A stretch of DNA of 51,938 nt. It comes from Rhizobium subbaraonis (GTDB lineage: Bacteria; Pseudomonadota; Alphaproteobacteria; Rhizobiales; Rhizobiaceae). Positions 42,845 through 50,548 of this stretch are shown here, piece after piece. Where the stretch lies: assembly GCF_900220975.1 (NCBI RefSeq), contig NZ_OBQD01000026.1:7606-59543 (forward strand), given 5' to 3'. The translations under genes were made by a program, and so were the position numbers. Numbering within the stretch: the stretch's first letter is position 1; each line of letters begins with the position of its first letter. Under the pieces are notes generated by a model, which saw only the letters and a list, made by a program, of their open reading frames with translations, had not been told where the DNA came from and made no database searches.

Positions 42845-43633
42845 ATGAGCCAGCTTCCCGCAGTCCTAGTTACCGGCGCCTCCACAGGCATTGGCGCCAC
42901 CTATGCCGAACGCTTTGCGCGGCGTGGACACGACCTCGTGCTGGTTGCCCGCGACGTGGCGCGAATGGAGGCCGTGGCGAACCGTCTGCGTCAGGAAACC
43001 GGCGTAACGATCGACATCCTCCAGGCTGACCTGACGCAGGCGGCTGATCTTGCCAAGGTCGAGGTCAGACTGCGCGACGATGCTCGCATCGGCATCCTCG
43101 TCAACAACGCCGGAACGGCCATCGGCGGAACCTTCGTCGAGCAGAGCACGGACGACATGACCCGGCTTGTTGCGCTCAACACGGCCGCCCTTGTCCGGCT
43201 TGCCAGCGCCATTGCCCCGCGGCTTGCCAAGGCCGGTGAGGGGGCGATCGTCAACATCGGTTCGGTTGTGGGTTTGGCGCCCGAGTTCGGCATGACGGTC
43301 TACGGCGCGACCAAGGCCTTCGTTCTGTTCCTGTCTCAGGGGCTCGGCCTGGAGCTTGGACCGAAGGGCGTCTACGTTCAGGCCGTCCTTCCCGCCACCA
43401 CCCGAACCGAGATCTGGGAGCATGTCGGCGCCGACGTCAACGCCATGAACAATGTCATGGAGGTGGGCGACCTGGTGGATGCGGCCCTAGTCGGGTTCGA
43501 CCGTCGCGAGCCTGTCACCATTCCCCCGCTTCACGATGCCGGCCAATGGGAAGCCCTGGAGGCCGCGCGCAGAGCCATGCTCGGAAATCTCGTCAACGCG
43601 CTGCCCGCCGAGCGGTATCGTACGCTCGCCTGA
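42845..43633 (+). CDS. Short-chain dehydrogenase/reductase
   Basis: A 262-residue classical SDR: NAD(P)-binding TGASTGIGATYAERFARRG, NNAGTAIGG, catalytic Ser in NIGSVVGL and YGATK (YxxxK). It lacks membrane features. Start at ATG 42845; the 20 codons of open frame before it lie in the operator region. Likely NAD(P)H-dependent carbonyl reduction as part of an electrophile-detoxification unit with the downstream Old Yellow Enzyme, 55 bp away. Substrate unknown. Confidence 0.9.
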   Translation: MSQLPAVLVTGASTGIGATYAERFARRGHDLVLVARDVARMEAVANRLRQETGVTIDILQADLTQAADLAKVEVRLRDDARIGILVNNAGTAIGGTFVEQSTDDMTRLVALNTAALVRLASAIAPRLAKAGEGAIVNIGSVVGLAPEFGMTVYGATKAFVLFLSQGLGLELGPKGVYVQAVLPATTRTEIWEHVGADVNAMNNVMEVGDLVDAALVGFDRREPVTIPPLHDAGQWEALEAARRAMLGNLVNALPAERYRTLA

Positions 43634-43688
43634 GCATCCCGCAATCAACGAGCCAATGCCAGTGCAGCGGAAACACCACAGGTAAAAC

Positions 43689-44783
43689 ATGACCGACAAC
43701 ACGCTTTTCGAACCCTACGCCCTCGGCGCCATCACCCTTTCAAACCGGATCGTCATGGCGCCCCTGACACGCAATCGCGCAGGTCCGGGCTTTGTGCCGG
43801 GGAACATCACAGCAGAGTATTACGCCCAGCGCGCTTCGGCAGGGCTGATCATTTCCGAGGCCACCCAGATTTCGCAGCAGGGGCAGGGCTATCAGGACAC
43901 GCCCGGCATCTATACGCAGGCGCAGATCGACGGCTGGCGCAAAGTTACCGCTGCCGTACACGAAAAGGGTGGGCACATCTTCCTTCAACTCTGGCACGTC
44001 GGCCGCATCAGCCATGTCGATCTGCAGCCAAATGGCGCAGCGCCGGTGGCGCCTTCAGCGATCCGAGCCGAGACCAAGACCTTCGTCGACAATGCGTTCG
44101 TCGACGTTTCGCAACCCCGTGCCCTGGAGATCGATGAAATCGCGGGGATCGTGAATGACTTCCGTCAGGCCGCAGCCAATGCCATCAAGGCTGGTTTCGA
44201 CGGTGTCGAGGTACACGGTGCGAACGGCTATCTGCTCGACCAGTTCGCCAAAGACGGCGCCAACGTTCGGACAGACGCCTATGGCGGCTCGGTCGAAAAC
44301 CGCGCGCGCCTGGTGCTCGAAGTCACCGCTGCGGTTGCCGAGGAAATCGGTGCTGCGCGCACCGGCATCAGGATCTCGCCGGTCTCGCCCGCCAACGGCA
44401 TCTCCTGTAGTGATCCCCAGGCACAGTTCGACTACATCGTCGATCAGCTCGAAGCCCTTGGTATCGCCTACATCCATGTCGTCGAAGGCGCCACCGGCGG
44501 GCCGCGCGACGTCACGCCGTTCGATTTCGGATCGCTGCGTCGCCGTTTCAGCAAGACCTACATCGCCAACAATGGCTATGGCCTCGAACTCGCGACGTCG
44601 AATCTTGCCGATGGCAAGGCGGATCTGATCGCCTTCGGACGTCCGTTCATCGCCAATCCGGATCTAGCAGAACGACTGAAAAGCGGCGCGCCGCTGGCGC
44701 AGATGAATCCGGCCACGCTCTATGGCGGCGGCGCGGCGGGCTACACCGATTATCCCAGCGTCGCCGAGGCATCCGCAAAGTGA
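43689..44783 (+). CDS. Old Yellow Enzyme family alkene reductase (NemA-like)
   Basis: A 364-residue FMN enzyme with the OYE hallmarks: NRIVMAPLTRNRA, ATQISQQGQGYQDTPGIY, LQLWHVGR, EVHGANGYLLDQF with the substrate-binding His/Asn pair, DAYGGSVENR, and IAFGRPFIANPDLAERL near the FMN phosphate. It reduces activated C=C bonds (enones, maleimides, nitro compounds) with NADPH. The pairing with a Cys-containing TetR resembles the nemRA arrangement of E. coli. Confidence 0.93.
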   Translation: MTDNTLFEPYALGAITLSNRIVMAPLTRNRAGPGFVPGNITAEYYAQRASAGLIISEATQISQQGQGYQDTPGIYTQAQIDGWRKVTAAVHEKGGHIFLQLWHVGRISHVDLQPNGAAPVAPSAIRAETKTFVDNAFVDVSQPRALEIDEIAGIVNDFRQAAANAIKAGFDGVEVHGANGYLLDQFAKDGANVRTDAYGGSVENRARLVLEVTAAVAEEIGAARTGIRISPVSPANGISCSDPQAQFDYIVDQLEALGIAYIHVVEGATGGPRDVTPFDFGSLRRRFSKTYIANNGYGLELATSNLADGKADLIAFGRPFIANPDLAERLKSGAPLAQMNPATLYGGGAAGYTDYPSVAEASAK

Positions 44784-44790
44784 AATACTC

Positions 44791-44812
44791 GGGCCGCACT
44801 TCGCTGCGGCCC
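44791..44812 (+). terminator. Hairpin after the OYE gene
   Basis: Perfect 8-bp GC stem GGGCCGCA/TGCGGCCC with a CTTCGC loop, 7 bp after the OYE stop codon. No T-run follows, so it may be an atypical terminator or a 3'-end stabiliser. Confidence 0.5.
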
Positions 44813-44893
44813 CACGCCACCAGGGGCTTTGGCACGATCACCCGGATATCCCGCTTGGCATTAATGGTGATGCTCAACAACGAATATTCAAAC

Positions 44894-44907
44894 ATGATAC
44901 CAATCAT
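44894..44907. promoter_or_regulatory. Third ATGAT-N4-ATCAT site, upstream of quinone oxidoreductase
   Basis: ATGATACCAATCAT matches the form seen twice at 42769-42798 and shares the extended string GAT(A/T)CCAATCATGAT with the 42785-42798 copy. It lies 187 bp before the oxidoreductase start, beside an AT-rich patch, suggesting joint control by the TetR at 42186-42764. Confidence 0.6.
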
Positions 44908-44937
44908 GATTAAGCTTCGACAAGCCTCAGTACTGCG

Positions 44938-45063
44938 CGGCAGGACCTCTCAAACCACATCCCAACCGCTGCACTGGTGAACTACGAGGATGCCGGCCAC
45001 GACGGGATCCTCCAAATCCATGCCGAGTTTGTGCCGAAAGCCCTGGCTTTCCTGGCTGCCTGA
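44938..45063 (+). pseudogene. C-terminal remnant of an alpha/beta hydrolase
   Basis: The frame reads RQDLSNHIPTAALVNYEDAG, then HDGILQIHAEFVPKALAFLAA and a stop at 45061-45063. This is the typical end of an alpha/beta hydrolase (IPxAxLV.YxDAGH with catalytic His, then HxxFxxxxLxFL). No start or catalytic Ser region exists upstream; sequence before 44938 is operator and intergenic. The gene body was lost, probably when the upstream operator DNA was joined here. Confidence 0.65.
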
Positions 45064-45093
45064 CCTGATCAAAGTTCACACTGGAGAAAGCCC

Positions 45094-46098
45094 GTGAAAG
45101 CCTTCGTGGTAGACAAGTACAAGAAGAAAGGCGCGTTGCGCCTGGCCGACATGCCCGATCCCCGGATGGGCCCGGACGATGTTCTGGTGCGTATTCAGGC
45201 CGCGGCTATCAACCTTCTGGATTCCAAGGTACGGGACGGCGAGTTCAAGCTGTTCCTGCCGTATCGCCCGCCCTTCATTCTGGGCCACGATCTGGCCGGA
45301 ACGGTTGTCCGCGTCGGCGCGAACGTGCGGCAATTCAAAGCGGGGGACGAGGTGTATGGGCGTCCGCGCGATCACCGGGTTGGCACCTTTGCAGAGTTGA
45401 TTGCGGTTGACGCCGCCGACCTGGCCCTGAAACCGACGAACCTGTCCATGGAGCAAGCCGCTTCGATCCCGCTGGTCGGACTGACCGCCTGGCAGGCGCT
45501 GGTCGAAGTGGGCAAGGTCAGGCCTGGCCAAAAGGTATTCATTCAGGCGGGTTCCGGCGGGGTAGGCACCTTCGCCATCCAGCTTGCCAAGCATCTTGGC
45601 GCTACGGTGGCCACCACGACCAGTGCCGCGAATGTCGAGCTGGTCAAAAGCCTCGGCGCTGATGTGGTGATCGACTACAAGACACAGGATTTCGAACGGG
45701 TGCTGTCCGGTTATGACCTGGTGCTGAACAGCCAGGATGCCAAGACGCTGGCAAAGTCACTCAACGTGCTGAAACCGGGCGGAAAGCTGATCTCGATCTC
45801 CGGCCCTCCGGATGTTCCCTTTGCCAGGTCTCTTCGGCTGAACCTGTTCCTGCGCTTTGTGATGCGGATGCTGAGCCGAAGCGTTCTGAAAAAGGCGGAA
45901 AGTCGAGGCGTCGGGTACGCCTTCCTGTTCATGCGCGCCGACGGGCAACAGTTGGTCCAGATCGCGAAGCTGATCGACTCCGGTGTGATCCGTCCGGTCG
46001 TGGACAAGGTGTTTCCCTTTGCGCAAACGGCAGAGGCCCTGGCCCATGTTGAAACCGGACGCGCAAAGGGAAAGGTCGTTGTCAGCTTTAAGAGCTAG
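45094..46098 (+). CDS. MDR-superfamily NAD(P)-dependent quinone oxidoreductase
   Basis: A 334-residue medium-chain reductase: GroES-like N-terminus (ILGHDLAGTVVRVGANVRQF, GDEVYGRPRD), Rossmann motif QAGSGGVGTFAIQLAKHLGA, and the ending AHVETGRAKGKVVVSF. The structural zinc cysteines are absent, as in the quinone oxidoreductase branch. GTG start at 45094 with GGAG eight bases upstream. Likely NADPH-dependent reduction of quinones or enones, fitting the SDR and OYE upstream. The hydrolase remnant ends 30 bp before it. Confidence 0.9.
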   Translation: MKAFVVDKYKKKGALRLADMPDPRMGPDDVLVRIQAAAINLLDSKVRDGEFKLFLPYRPPFILGHDLAGTVVRVGANVRQFKAGDEVYGRPRDHRVGTFAELIAVDAADLALKPTNLSMEQAASIPLVGLTAWQALVEVGKVRPGQKVFIQAGSGGVGTFAIQLAKHLGATVATTTSAANVELVKSLGADVVIDYKTQDFERVLSGYDLVLNSQDAKTLAKSLNVLKPGGKLISISGPPDVPFARSLRLNLFLRFVMRMLSRSVLKKAESRGVGYAFLFMRADGQQLVQIAKLIDSGVIRPVVDKVFPFAQTAEALAHVETGRAKGKVVVSFKS

Positions 46099-46199
46099 GT
46101 CTATGGCGCTGCTGCGCGGTCCAGCCGCAGCAGTTGCGGATGGCATTCACGCAAGCCGGCCTGCAAGCCGCGAACCGTCTGGAACTCGACTGGGGCACC

Positions 46200-46289
46200 G
46201 GAGCCGGCGAAATTGGCGGCGGCCACACCGACACGATCCGTGAACGTCGCCTCTCCACCCGCGAGCGACTGCCCGGCCAGCCGCCGCCC
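46200..46289 (-). pseudogene. Fragment of the DUF900 hydrolase gene
   Basis: About 90 bp match 23499-23588, inside the 3' third of the intact DUF900 lipoprotein gene, with about two substitutions. On the minus strand it reads RRLAGQSLAGGEATFTDRV, then GVAAANFAGS. It is fused directly, at about 46289/46290, to the leader sequence that normally precedes the first adaptor gene. The whole RND operon body is thus missing here. The preceding 46099-46199 matches nothing else I recognise. Confidence 0.88.
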
Positions 46290-46443
46290 TTTTTCTCCGT
46301 TGCCGTTTGCAACCATCAGAGAGCTGGCGCTTCGCCTGCGGATTTCCTGATCGCTGTAAGGGCTGTGCCAGATATTGACGTCGCCCACTTAGAGATTAAA
46401 GTGGGCGACGTCAACATCGCATCGGAAGAAATGTTGACGCGCG
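46290..46443. repeat. Second copy of the RND leader/operator segment
   Basis: Ungapped match to 29911-30064 with about five substitutions. It contains the adaptor ribosome-site region (now without the adaptor), the palindrome and the extra half site, and then runs into sequence specific to this locus leading to the tetR start at 46470. Confidence 0.93.
46371..46439. promoter_or_regulatory. Operator upstream of tetR: near-perfect 20-bp-arm inverted repeat
   Basis: The site spans 46371-46418: TTGACGTCGCCCACTT, an 8-nt AGAGATTA centre, then AAGTGGGCGACGTCAA, all 16 pairs perfect; with flanking GAT/ATC the arms reach 20 bp with one mismatch. A further ATGTTGACG half site lies at 46431-46439. Symmetry is better than in the 29992 copy. 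It lies about 30 bp ahead of the tetR ATG and probably mediates autorepression. Confidence 0.78.
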
Positions 46444-46469
46444 CAACATAACGGCCTAGACGGACGAGC

Positions 46470-47186
46470 ATGACCAAAGCCACCACCACCGCAGATCCGC
46501 GCCCCTACCACCACGGTGACCTGCACAGGGCCATCGTTGGTGCCGCGCTCGAAGTCCTCAGCGAATCCCAAAGCACGGAGTTCTCGCTTCGGGAGCTCGC
46601 CCGTCGCGCGGGCGTCAGTCACAACGCCCCCTACAAGCACTTCGCCGACAAGCGTGATCTGTTGGCGGCCGTCTCGGCGGTGGGGTTCGAGCTCCTTGCA
46701 AGGCAGATGACCGATGCGACGATCGGACAGAGCAGTCCGCGCGAGCGGCTGGCGGCCATGGCGCGCGCTTATGTGCGCGGCGGCGTCAACAATCCTGCGC
46801 TCTACAGATTGATGTTCGGCGGCTATCTTACCGGTCAGGATGATGGACGCCCGGCAATCGAAAGAACGGCGGCTGAGAACATGAAAGCGCTTCTGGTGGA
46901 CGCGATCAGGGATGGCGCTCTCGGGCGCGTCATTCCAACTGCTGCGGCAAACACGCGTGAGATTGACGGCGCCATTCTAATTTTCTGGTCGCAGATGCAT
47001 GGCCTGACATTGCTGCTGGTAGACCGCCTCGTCGGCCCTAGCGAAAAGATGGACGAGTTGAGCGAGAGCGTCTTGCAAGGCATGCTCAACGGGCTGGCGA
47101 ACAGTATCCCCGCTATACCGGCAGGCGTGTGGGTGGGTCCTCCGCCTGGCGAGCCGAATGTCCCGAACCTCGCCTTGAGGGGCTGA
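46470..47186 (+). CDS. TetR-family regulator, probable repressor of the RND efflux operon
   Basis: A 238-residue regulator: HTH in FSLRELARRAGVSHNAPYKHF preceded by HHGDLHRAIVGAALEVL, the form typical of TetR proteins with a WHG-type C-terminal domain (NPALYRLMFGGYLTG, ILIFWSQMHGLTLLLVD). It sits directly behind the long inverted repeat duplicated in front of the RND operon at 29.9 kb, where no regulator gene remains. Trans-regulation of the pump is inferred from that. The next gene starts 60 bp after it. Confidence 0.9.
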   Translation: MTKATTTADPRPYHHGDLHRAIVGAALEVLSESQSTEFSLRELARRAGVSHNAPYKHFADKRDLLAAVSAVGFELLARQMTDATIGQSSPRERLAAMARAYVRGGVNNPALYRLMFGGYLTGQDDGRPAIERTAAENMKALLVDAIRDGALGRVIPTAAANTREIDGAILIFWSQMHGLTLLLVDRLVGPSEKMDELSESVLQGMLNGLANSIPAIPAGVWVGPPPGEPNVPNLALRG

Positions 47187-47245
47187 AATCGGGAGAGTTG
47201 CGGCACGGTGCGGCGGCGGAAACGCAAAAGGCGTTTGCGAGGCCG

Positions 47246-48367
47246 ATGTCCGTGGAGGTGTCACGCGCAACCGGGGAGCGAAGAGTGCGGCAACCGAGAG
47301 ACAACACCTTCGTCTGGCTGACCATAGCGGTATCTTTGGCCTTTGCGTGGATGCTGTGGCCCTTGTCCGGCGCCATCCTCTGGGCGGTCGTGCTCGCCGT
47401 GCTGTTTGCCCCGGTCAACGACGCGATCCTCAAGACCCTCGCGGGCCGCCCCAATCTCGCAGCCCTGTCCACATTGGTCATCGTTCTCGTGATGGTCATC
47501 CTGCCCTTTGCGCTGATCGCGAGCTTCGTCGTTCGCGAGGCGTCCTCCGTTTACCAGAATATTGCGGCGGGCCAGTTTGCTGCCGGCGTCGAGCTTCAGG
47601 CCCTTCGCGAGATGCTGCCAGACTGGCTCAAGGCACTGCTCGACAGCGTCGGGCTGCCCGACGCCGCTGCGCTTCGCGCGCGACTGCTGAACGCGCTTGC
47701 GGAGAGCGGACAATTTCTGGCCGGGCAGGCGATCAACATAGGGCAGTCGACCTTCCACCTCGTCTTAAGCGCATTCGTCATGCTGTACCTGCTGTTCTTC
47801 CTGCTGCGCGACGGGCGCGGGCTGGTGCGACTGGTCGGTGATGCACTGCCCCTCAGTGGCGGCCTGCGCCAGGCCCTGTTCGGGCAGTTCGTGCTTACCA
47901 TCAATGCACTCGTGAAGGGCGGCATCGTGGTGGCGCTCGTGCAGGGAGTGCTCGGCGGGCTGATCTTCTGGGTGCTCGATATCCGTGCCGCCGCGCTTTG
48001 GGGCGCCGTGATGGCCATCTTTGCGCTTCTTCCCATGGTGGGCACGGGTCTGGTTTGGGGACCCACCGCCATCTACCTCCTGGCCTCAGGAGACATCTGG
48101 GAGGGCATGGTTCTGCTTGCCTTCGGTGTCCTTGTCATCGGGCTTGTTGACAACCTCTTGCGACCAGTCCTGATCGGCAAGGAGACCAAAATCCCGGACT
48201 ATCTGGTCCTCGTCTCGACGTTGGGCGGCATCGCCACCTTCGGGCCCAACGGCGTTGTCGTCGGCCCGATGATCGCAGCCTTGTTCCTGGCTGTGTGGGC
48301 AGTCTTTCCGGCCCTGATGAGCGACCTTAGAGGCGATGGTGTCGACAAGGATCGACACGACGTTTGA
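47246..48367 (+). CDS. AI-2E family (PerM/TqsA-like) transporter
   Basis: A 373-residue membrane protein with about eight hydrophobic segments: LAFAWMLWPLSGAILWAVVL at the N-terminus, a long amphipathic linker (VELQALREMLPDWLKALLDS), and C-terminal GLVDNLLRPVLIGKETKIPD and GVVVGPMIAALFLAVW, the family signature. Members export varied small molecules or ions; the AI-2 link comes from E. coli TqsA and is not general. Start at ATG 47246 with GAGG upstream; the frame extends upstream through the tetR end. A fragment of this gene (47800-47950) is duplicated at 30077-30225. Probably co-transcribed with tetR. Confidence 0.9.
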   Translation: MSVEVSRATGERRVRQPRDNTFVWLTIAVSLAFAWMLWPLSGAILWAVVLAVLFAPVNDAILKTLAGRPNLAALSTLVIVLVMVILPFALIASFVVREASSVYQNIAAGQFAAGVELQALREMLPDWLKALLDSVGLPDAAALRARLLNALAESGQFLAGQAINIGQSTFHLVLSAFVMLYLLFFLLRDGRGLVRLVGDALPLSGGLRQALFGQFVLTINALVKGGIVVALVQGVLGGLIFWVLDIRAAALWGAVMAIFALLPMVGTGLVWGPTAIYLLASGDIWEGMVLLAFGVLVIGLVDNLLRPVLIGKETKIPDYLVLVSTLGGIATFGPNGVVVGPMIAALFLAVWAVFPALMSDLRGDGVDKDRHDV

Positions 48368-48368
48368 C

Positions 48369-48387
48369 GGTCCCATTTCTCGGGACC
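48369..48387. terminator. Small hairpin between convergent genes
   Basis: GGTCCC/GGGACC perfect 6-bp stem with ATTTCTC loop, directly after the AI-2E transporter stop and before the convergent helicase end (48479). Short stem and no T-run; weak terminator candidate. Confidence 0.35.
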
Positions 48388-48478
48388 CATCCTGGTTGCA
48401 TTGCTCCGTGGCGTGACTGCCAGGGGTCGTTGTCGGCGGAAGAAGCGGGGGCGACGCGGGAGACATTCCCTTGTCCGA

Positions 48479-50548
48479 CTACTGCCACATCGAACGCATC
48501 CTGGCGGCAACGTCGATCCGGACCTGTCGCGCACTGCGCTCGCCGGCGCCTGGCGATGCCTTCGGCCAACTCGTTGTCTCGAAGAACTGCAACAGGGTGG
48601 CCGGGATAAACCGCGTTCGGGACGCGTAGACATGACGATCGCCCTGGCCATGCTGGCCATGGGTGAAGAAGCGTTGCGGGGTGACGAGCGCCAGACTGTC
48701 GCGCGCCCTTGTCATTCCGACGTAGAGCAGCCGCCGTTCTTCTTCGAGTTCCGCTGTCGTGCCGACGCCGAGATCAGACGGTATGCAGCCATCGACAACG
48801 TTCAGCATGAATACCGACCGCCACTCCTGTCCCTTGGCGGAATGGATGGTCGAGAGGATGAGATAGTCCTCGTCAAGCAAGGGAACGCCTGCCTGATCGC
48901 TGGTGGCATCGGGCGGATCAAGCGTGAGCTCGGTCAGGAAACGCTCCCTGCTTGGATAGCCAGTCGCGATTTGCTCGAGCTGCAGGAGATCCGCCTTGCG
49001 GGTGTCGGCATCTTCATGGATCCGATCGAGGTGGGGTTCGTACCACGCGCGCGCGGTGGCAACTTCCGCCGGCCAGCCGTCGCCCGCTTTCCGCAGGCCG
49101 GCAAGCAGGGTGATGAACTTGCCCCAGTCTTCGCCCGTCTTTGGCGGAGACGGTATTTCTGCGAGAGCGGCCAGCGGCTCGGGATCGGCGGCGATTGCGT
49201 CCAGGATCTTTCCGGCCGTCTGCGGGCCGATGCCGGGCAACATCTGGAGAAGCCGAAAACCGGCGACGCGGTCGCGAGGGTTCTGCGCAAACCGCAGCAC
49301 GGCAAGCAGATCCTTCACGTGGGCGCTGTCGAGGAATTTCAGGCCGCCGAACTTGACGAAGGGAATGTTGCGTCGGGTCAGCTCGACTTCCAGCGCGCCA
49401 CTGTGGTTCGACGAGCGGAACAGCACGGCCTGTTGCTTGAGGGGGATGCCGACCTCGCGATGCTCCAGGACCTGTTCGACAATAAAGTTTGCCTGATCGG
49501 TTTCGTCCTTCACGGTTACCAGGAGAGGGCGCTGCTCGGATTGCCGGTCCGTCCAGAGGTTCTTGGTGAAGCGCTCGCGGGCGAGGTCGATGACGCCGTT
49601 TGCCGCCGCCAGGATCGGTTGCGTCGAGCGATAGTTGCGGTCAAGCGTGATGACGTCCGCGGGATCGGGAGAGAATTCTTTTGGAAAGTCGAGGATGTTG
49701 CGAATGGTCGCTGCACGGAAGGAATAGATCGACTGCGCATCGTCGCCGACGACGGTAAGTCCATGTCCACCCGGTTTCAGCGCCATCAGGATGGAGGCTT
49801 GCAGACGATTGGTGTCCTGGTATTCGTCGACGAGGACGTGATCGAAGCGATTGCCGATGTCGGCGGCGAGCTCCGGATCGGACATCGTCTGGGCCCAGTA
49901 GAGAAGCAGGTCATCATAGTCGAGAACGTTCTGCGCCTGTTTGGCCTCGACATAGCCTGCAAAGAGCGCCTTCAGTTGTTCCTCCCACCCGGCCACCCAC
50001 GGATAGGCCGACTTCAGGACATCGGCGATCCAGGCTTCGGAATTGACGACGCGAGAATAGATCGCCAGGCATGTGCCCTTGGTCGGAAAGCGGCTTTCGG
50101 TCTTCGACAGGCCGAGTTCGTGGCGAACGAGGTTCATGAGGTCGGCGCTGTCTTCCCGGTCGTGGATGGTGAAATCCACATTGAGACCGATCTGCTCGGC
50201 ATACATCCTGAGCAGGCGCGCCCCGATCCCATGGAACGTGCCGGACCAGGCAAGCGCATCCTTCATGACGGCTGCGTTTCCGCCGAGCACCTGCCGGCAA
50301 ATGCGCTCGACCCGTCGCGCCAGTTCTGATGCAGCCCGGCGTGAAAAGGTCATGAGCAGAATTCGACGGGGGTCTGCGCCGTTGACAATCAGATGTGCCA
50401 CCCGATGGGCCAGCGTATTGGTCTTGCCGGACCCGGCCCCTGCGATGATCAGGAGCGGGCCGCCAAGCCCACCATCCGGCAACCCGACACCATGTTCCAC
50501 CGCCTCGCGCTGGCGGTCGTTCAGTTTCTCCAGATAGGTCGCGCTCAT
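48479..50548 (-). CDS. UvrD/Rep-type superfamily 1 DNA helicase
   Basis: A 689-residue SF1A helicase with all motifs in order: Q motif (LNDRQREAVEHG), I IIAGAGSGKTNTLAHRVAHL, Ia LMTFSRRAASEL, Ib GTFHGIGARLL, II VLVDEYQDTN, III VVGDDAQSIYSFR, IV DVITLDRNYRST, V LSTIHSAKGQEW and VI LYVGMTRARDSL. ATP-dependent 3'-5' unwinding in repair or replication restart is expected. The chromosomal uvrD and rep genes are usually a little longer; this may be an accessory paralogue. No nuclease domain is present. Confidence 0.94.
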   Translation of the reverse strand: MSATYLEKLNDRQREAVEHGVGLPDGGLGGPLLIIAGAGSGKTNTLAHRVAHLIVNGADPRRILLMTFSRRAASELARRVERICRQVLGGNAAVMKDALAWSGTFHGIGARLLRMYAEQIGLNVDFTIHDREDSADLMNLVRHELGLSKTESRFPTKGTCLAIYSRVVNSEAWIADVLKSAYPWVAGWEEQLKALFAGYVEAKQAQNVLDYDDLLLYWAQTMSDPELAADIGNRFDHVLVDEYQDTNRLQASILMALKPGGHGLTVVGDDAQSIYSFRAATIRNILDFPKEFSPDPADVITLDRNYRSTQPILAAANGVIDLARERFTKNLWTDRQSEQRPLLVTVKDETDQANFIVEQVLEHREVGIPLKQQAVLFRSSNHSGALEVELTRRNIPFVKFGGLKFLDSAHVKDLLAVLRFAQNPRDRVAGFRLLQMLPGIGPQTAGKILDAIAADPEPLAALAEIPSPPKTGEDWGKFITLLAGLRKAGDGWPAEVATARAWYEPHLDRIHEDADTRKADLLQLEQIATGYPSRERFLTELTLDPPDATSDQAGVPLLDEDYLILSTIHSAKGQEWRSVFMLNVVDGCIPSDLGVGTTAELEEERRLLYVGMTRARDSLALVTPQRFFTHGQHGQGDRHVYASRTRFIPATLLQFFETTSWPKASPGAGERSARQVRIDVAARMRSMWQ

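Noticed and set aside
46101-46388. 95-codon minus-strand frame crossing the duplicated mosaic
   Set aside because: It joins a DUF900 fragment to antisense leader/operator DNA; it is an artefact of the rearrangement, not a gene.
48401-50329. 642-codon plus-strand frame opposite the helicase
   Set aside because: Antisense shadow; all helicase motifs are on the minus strand.
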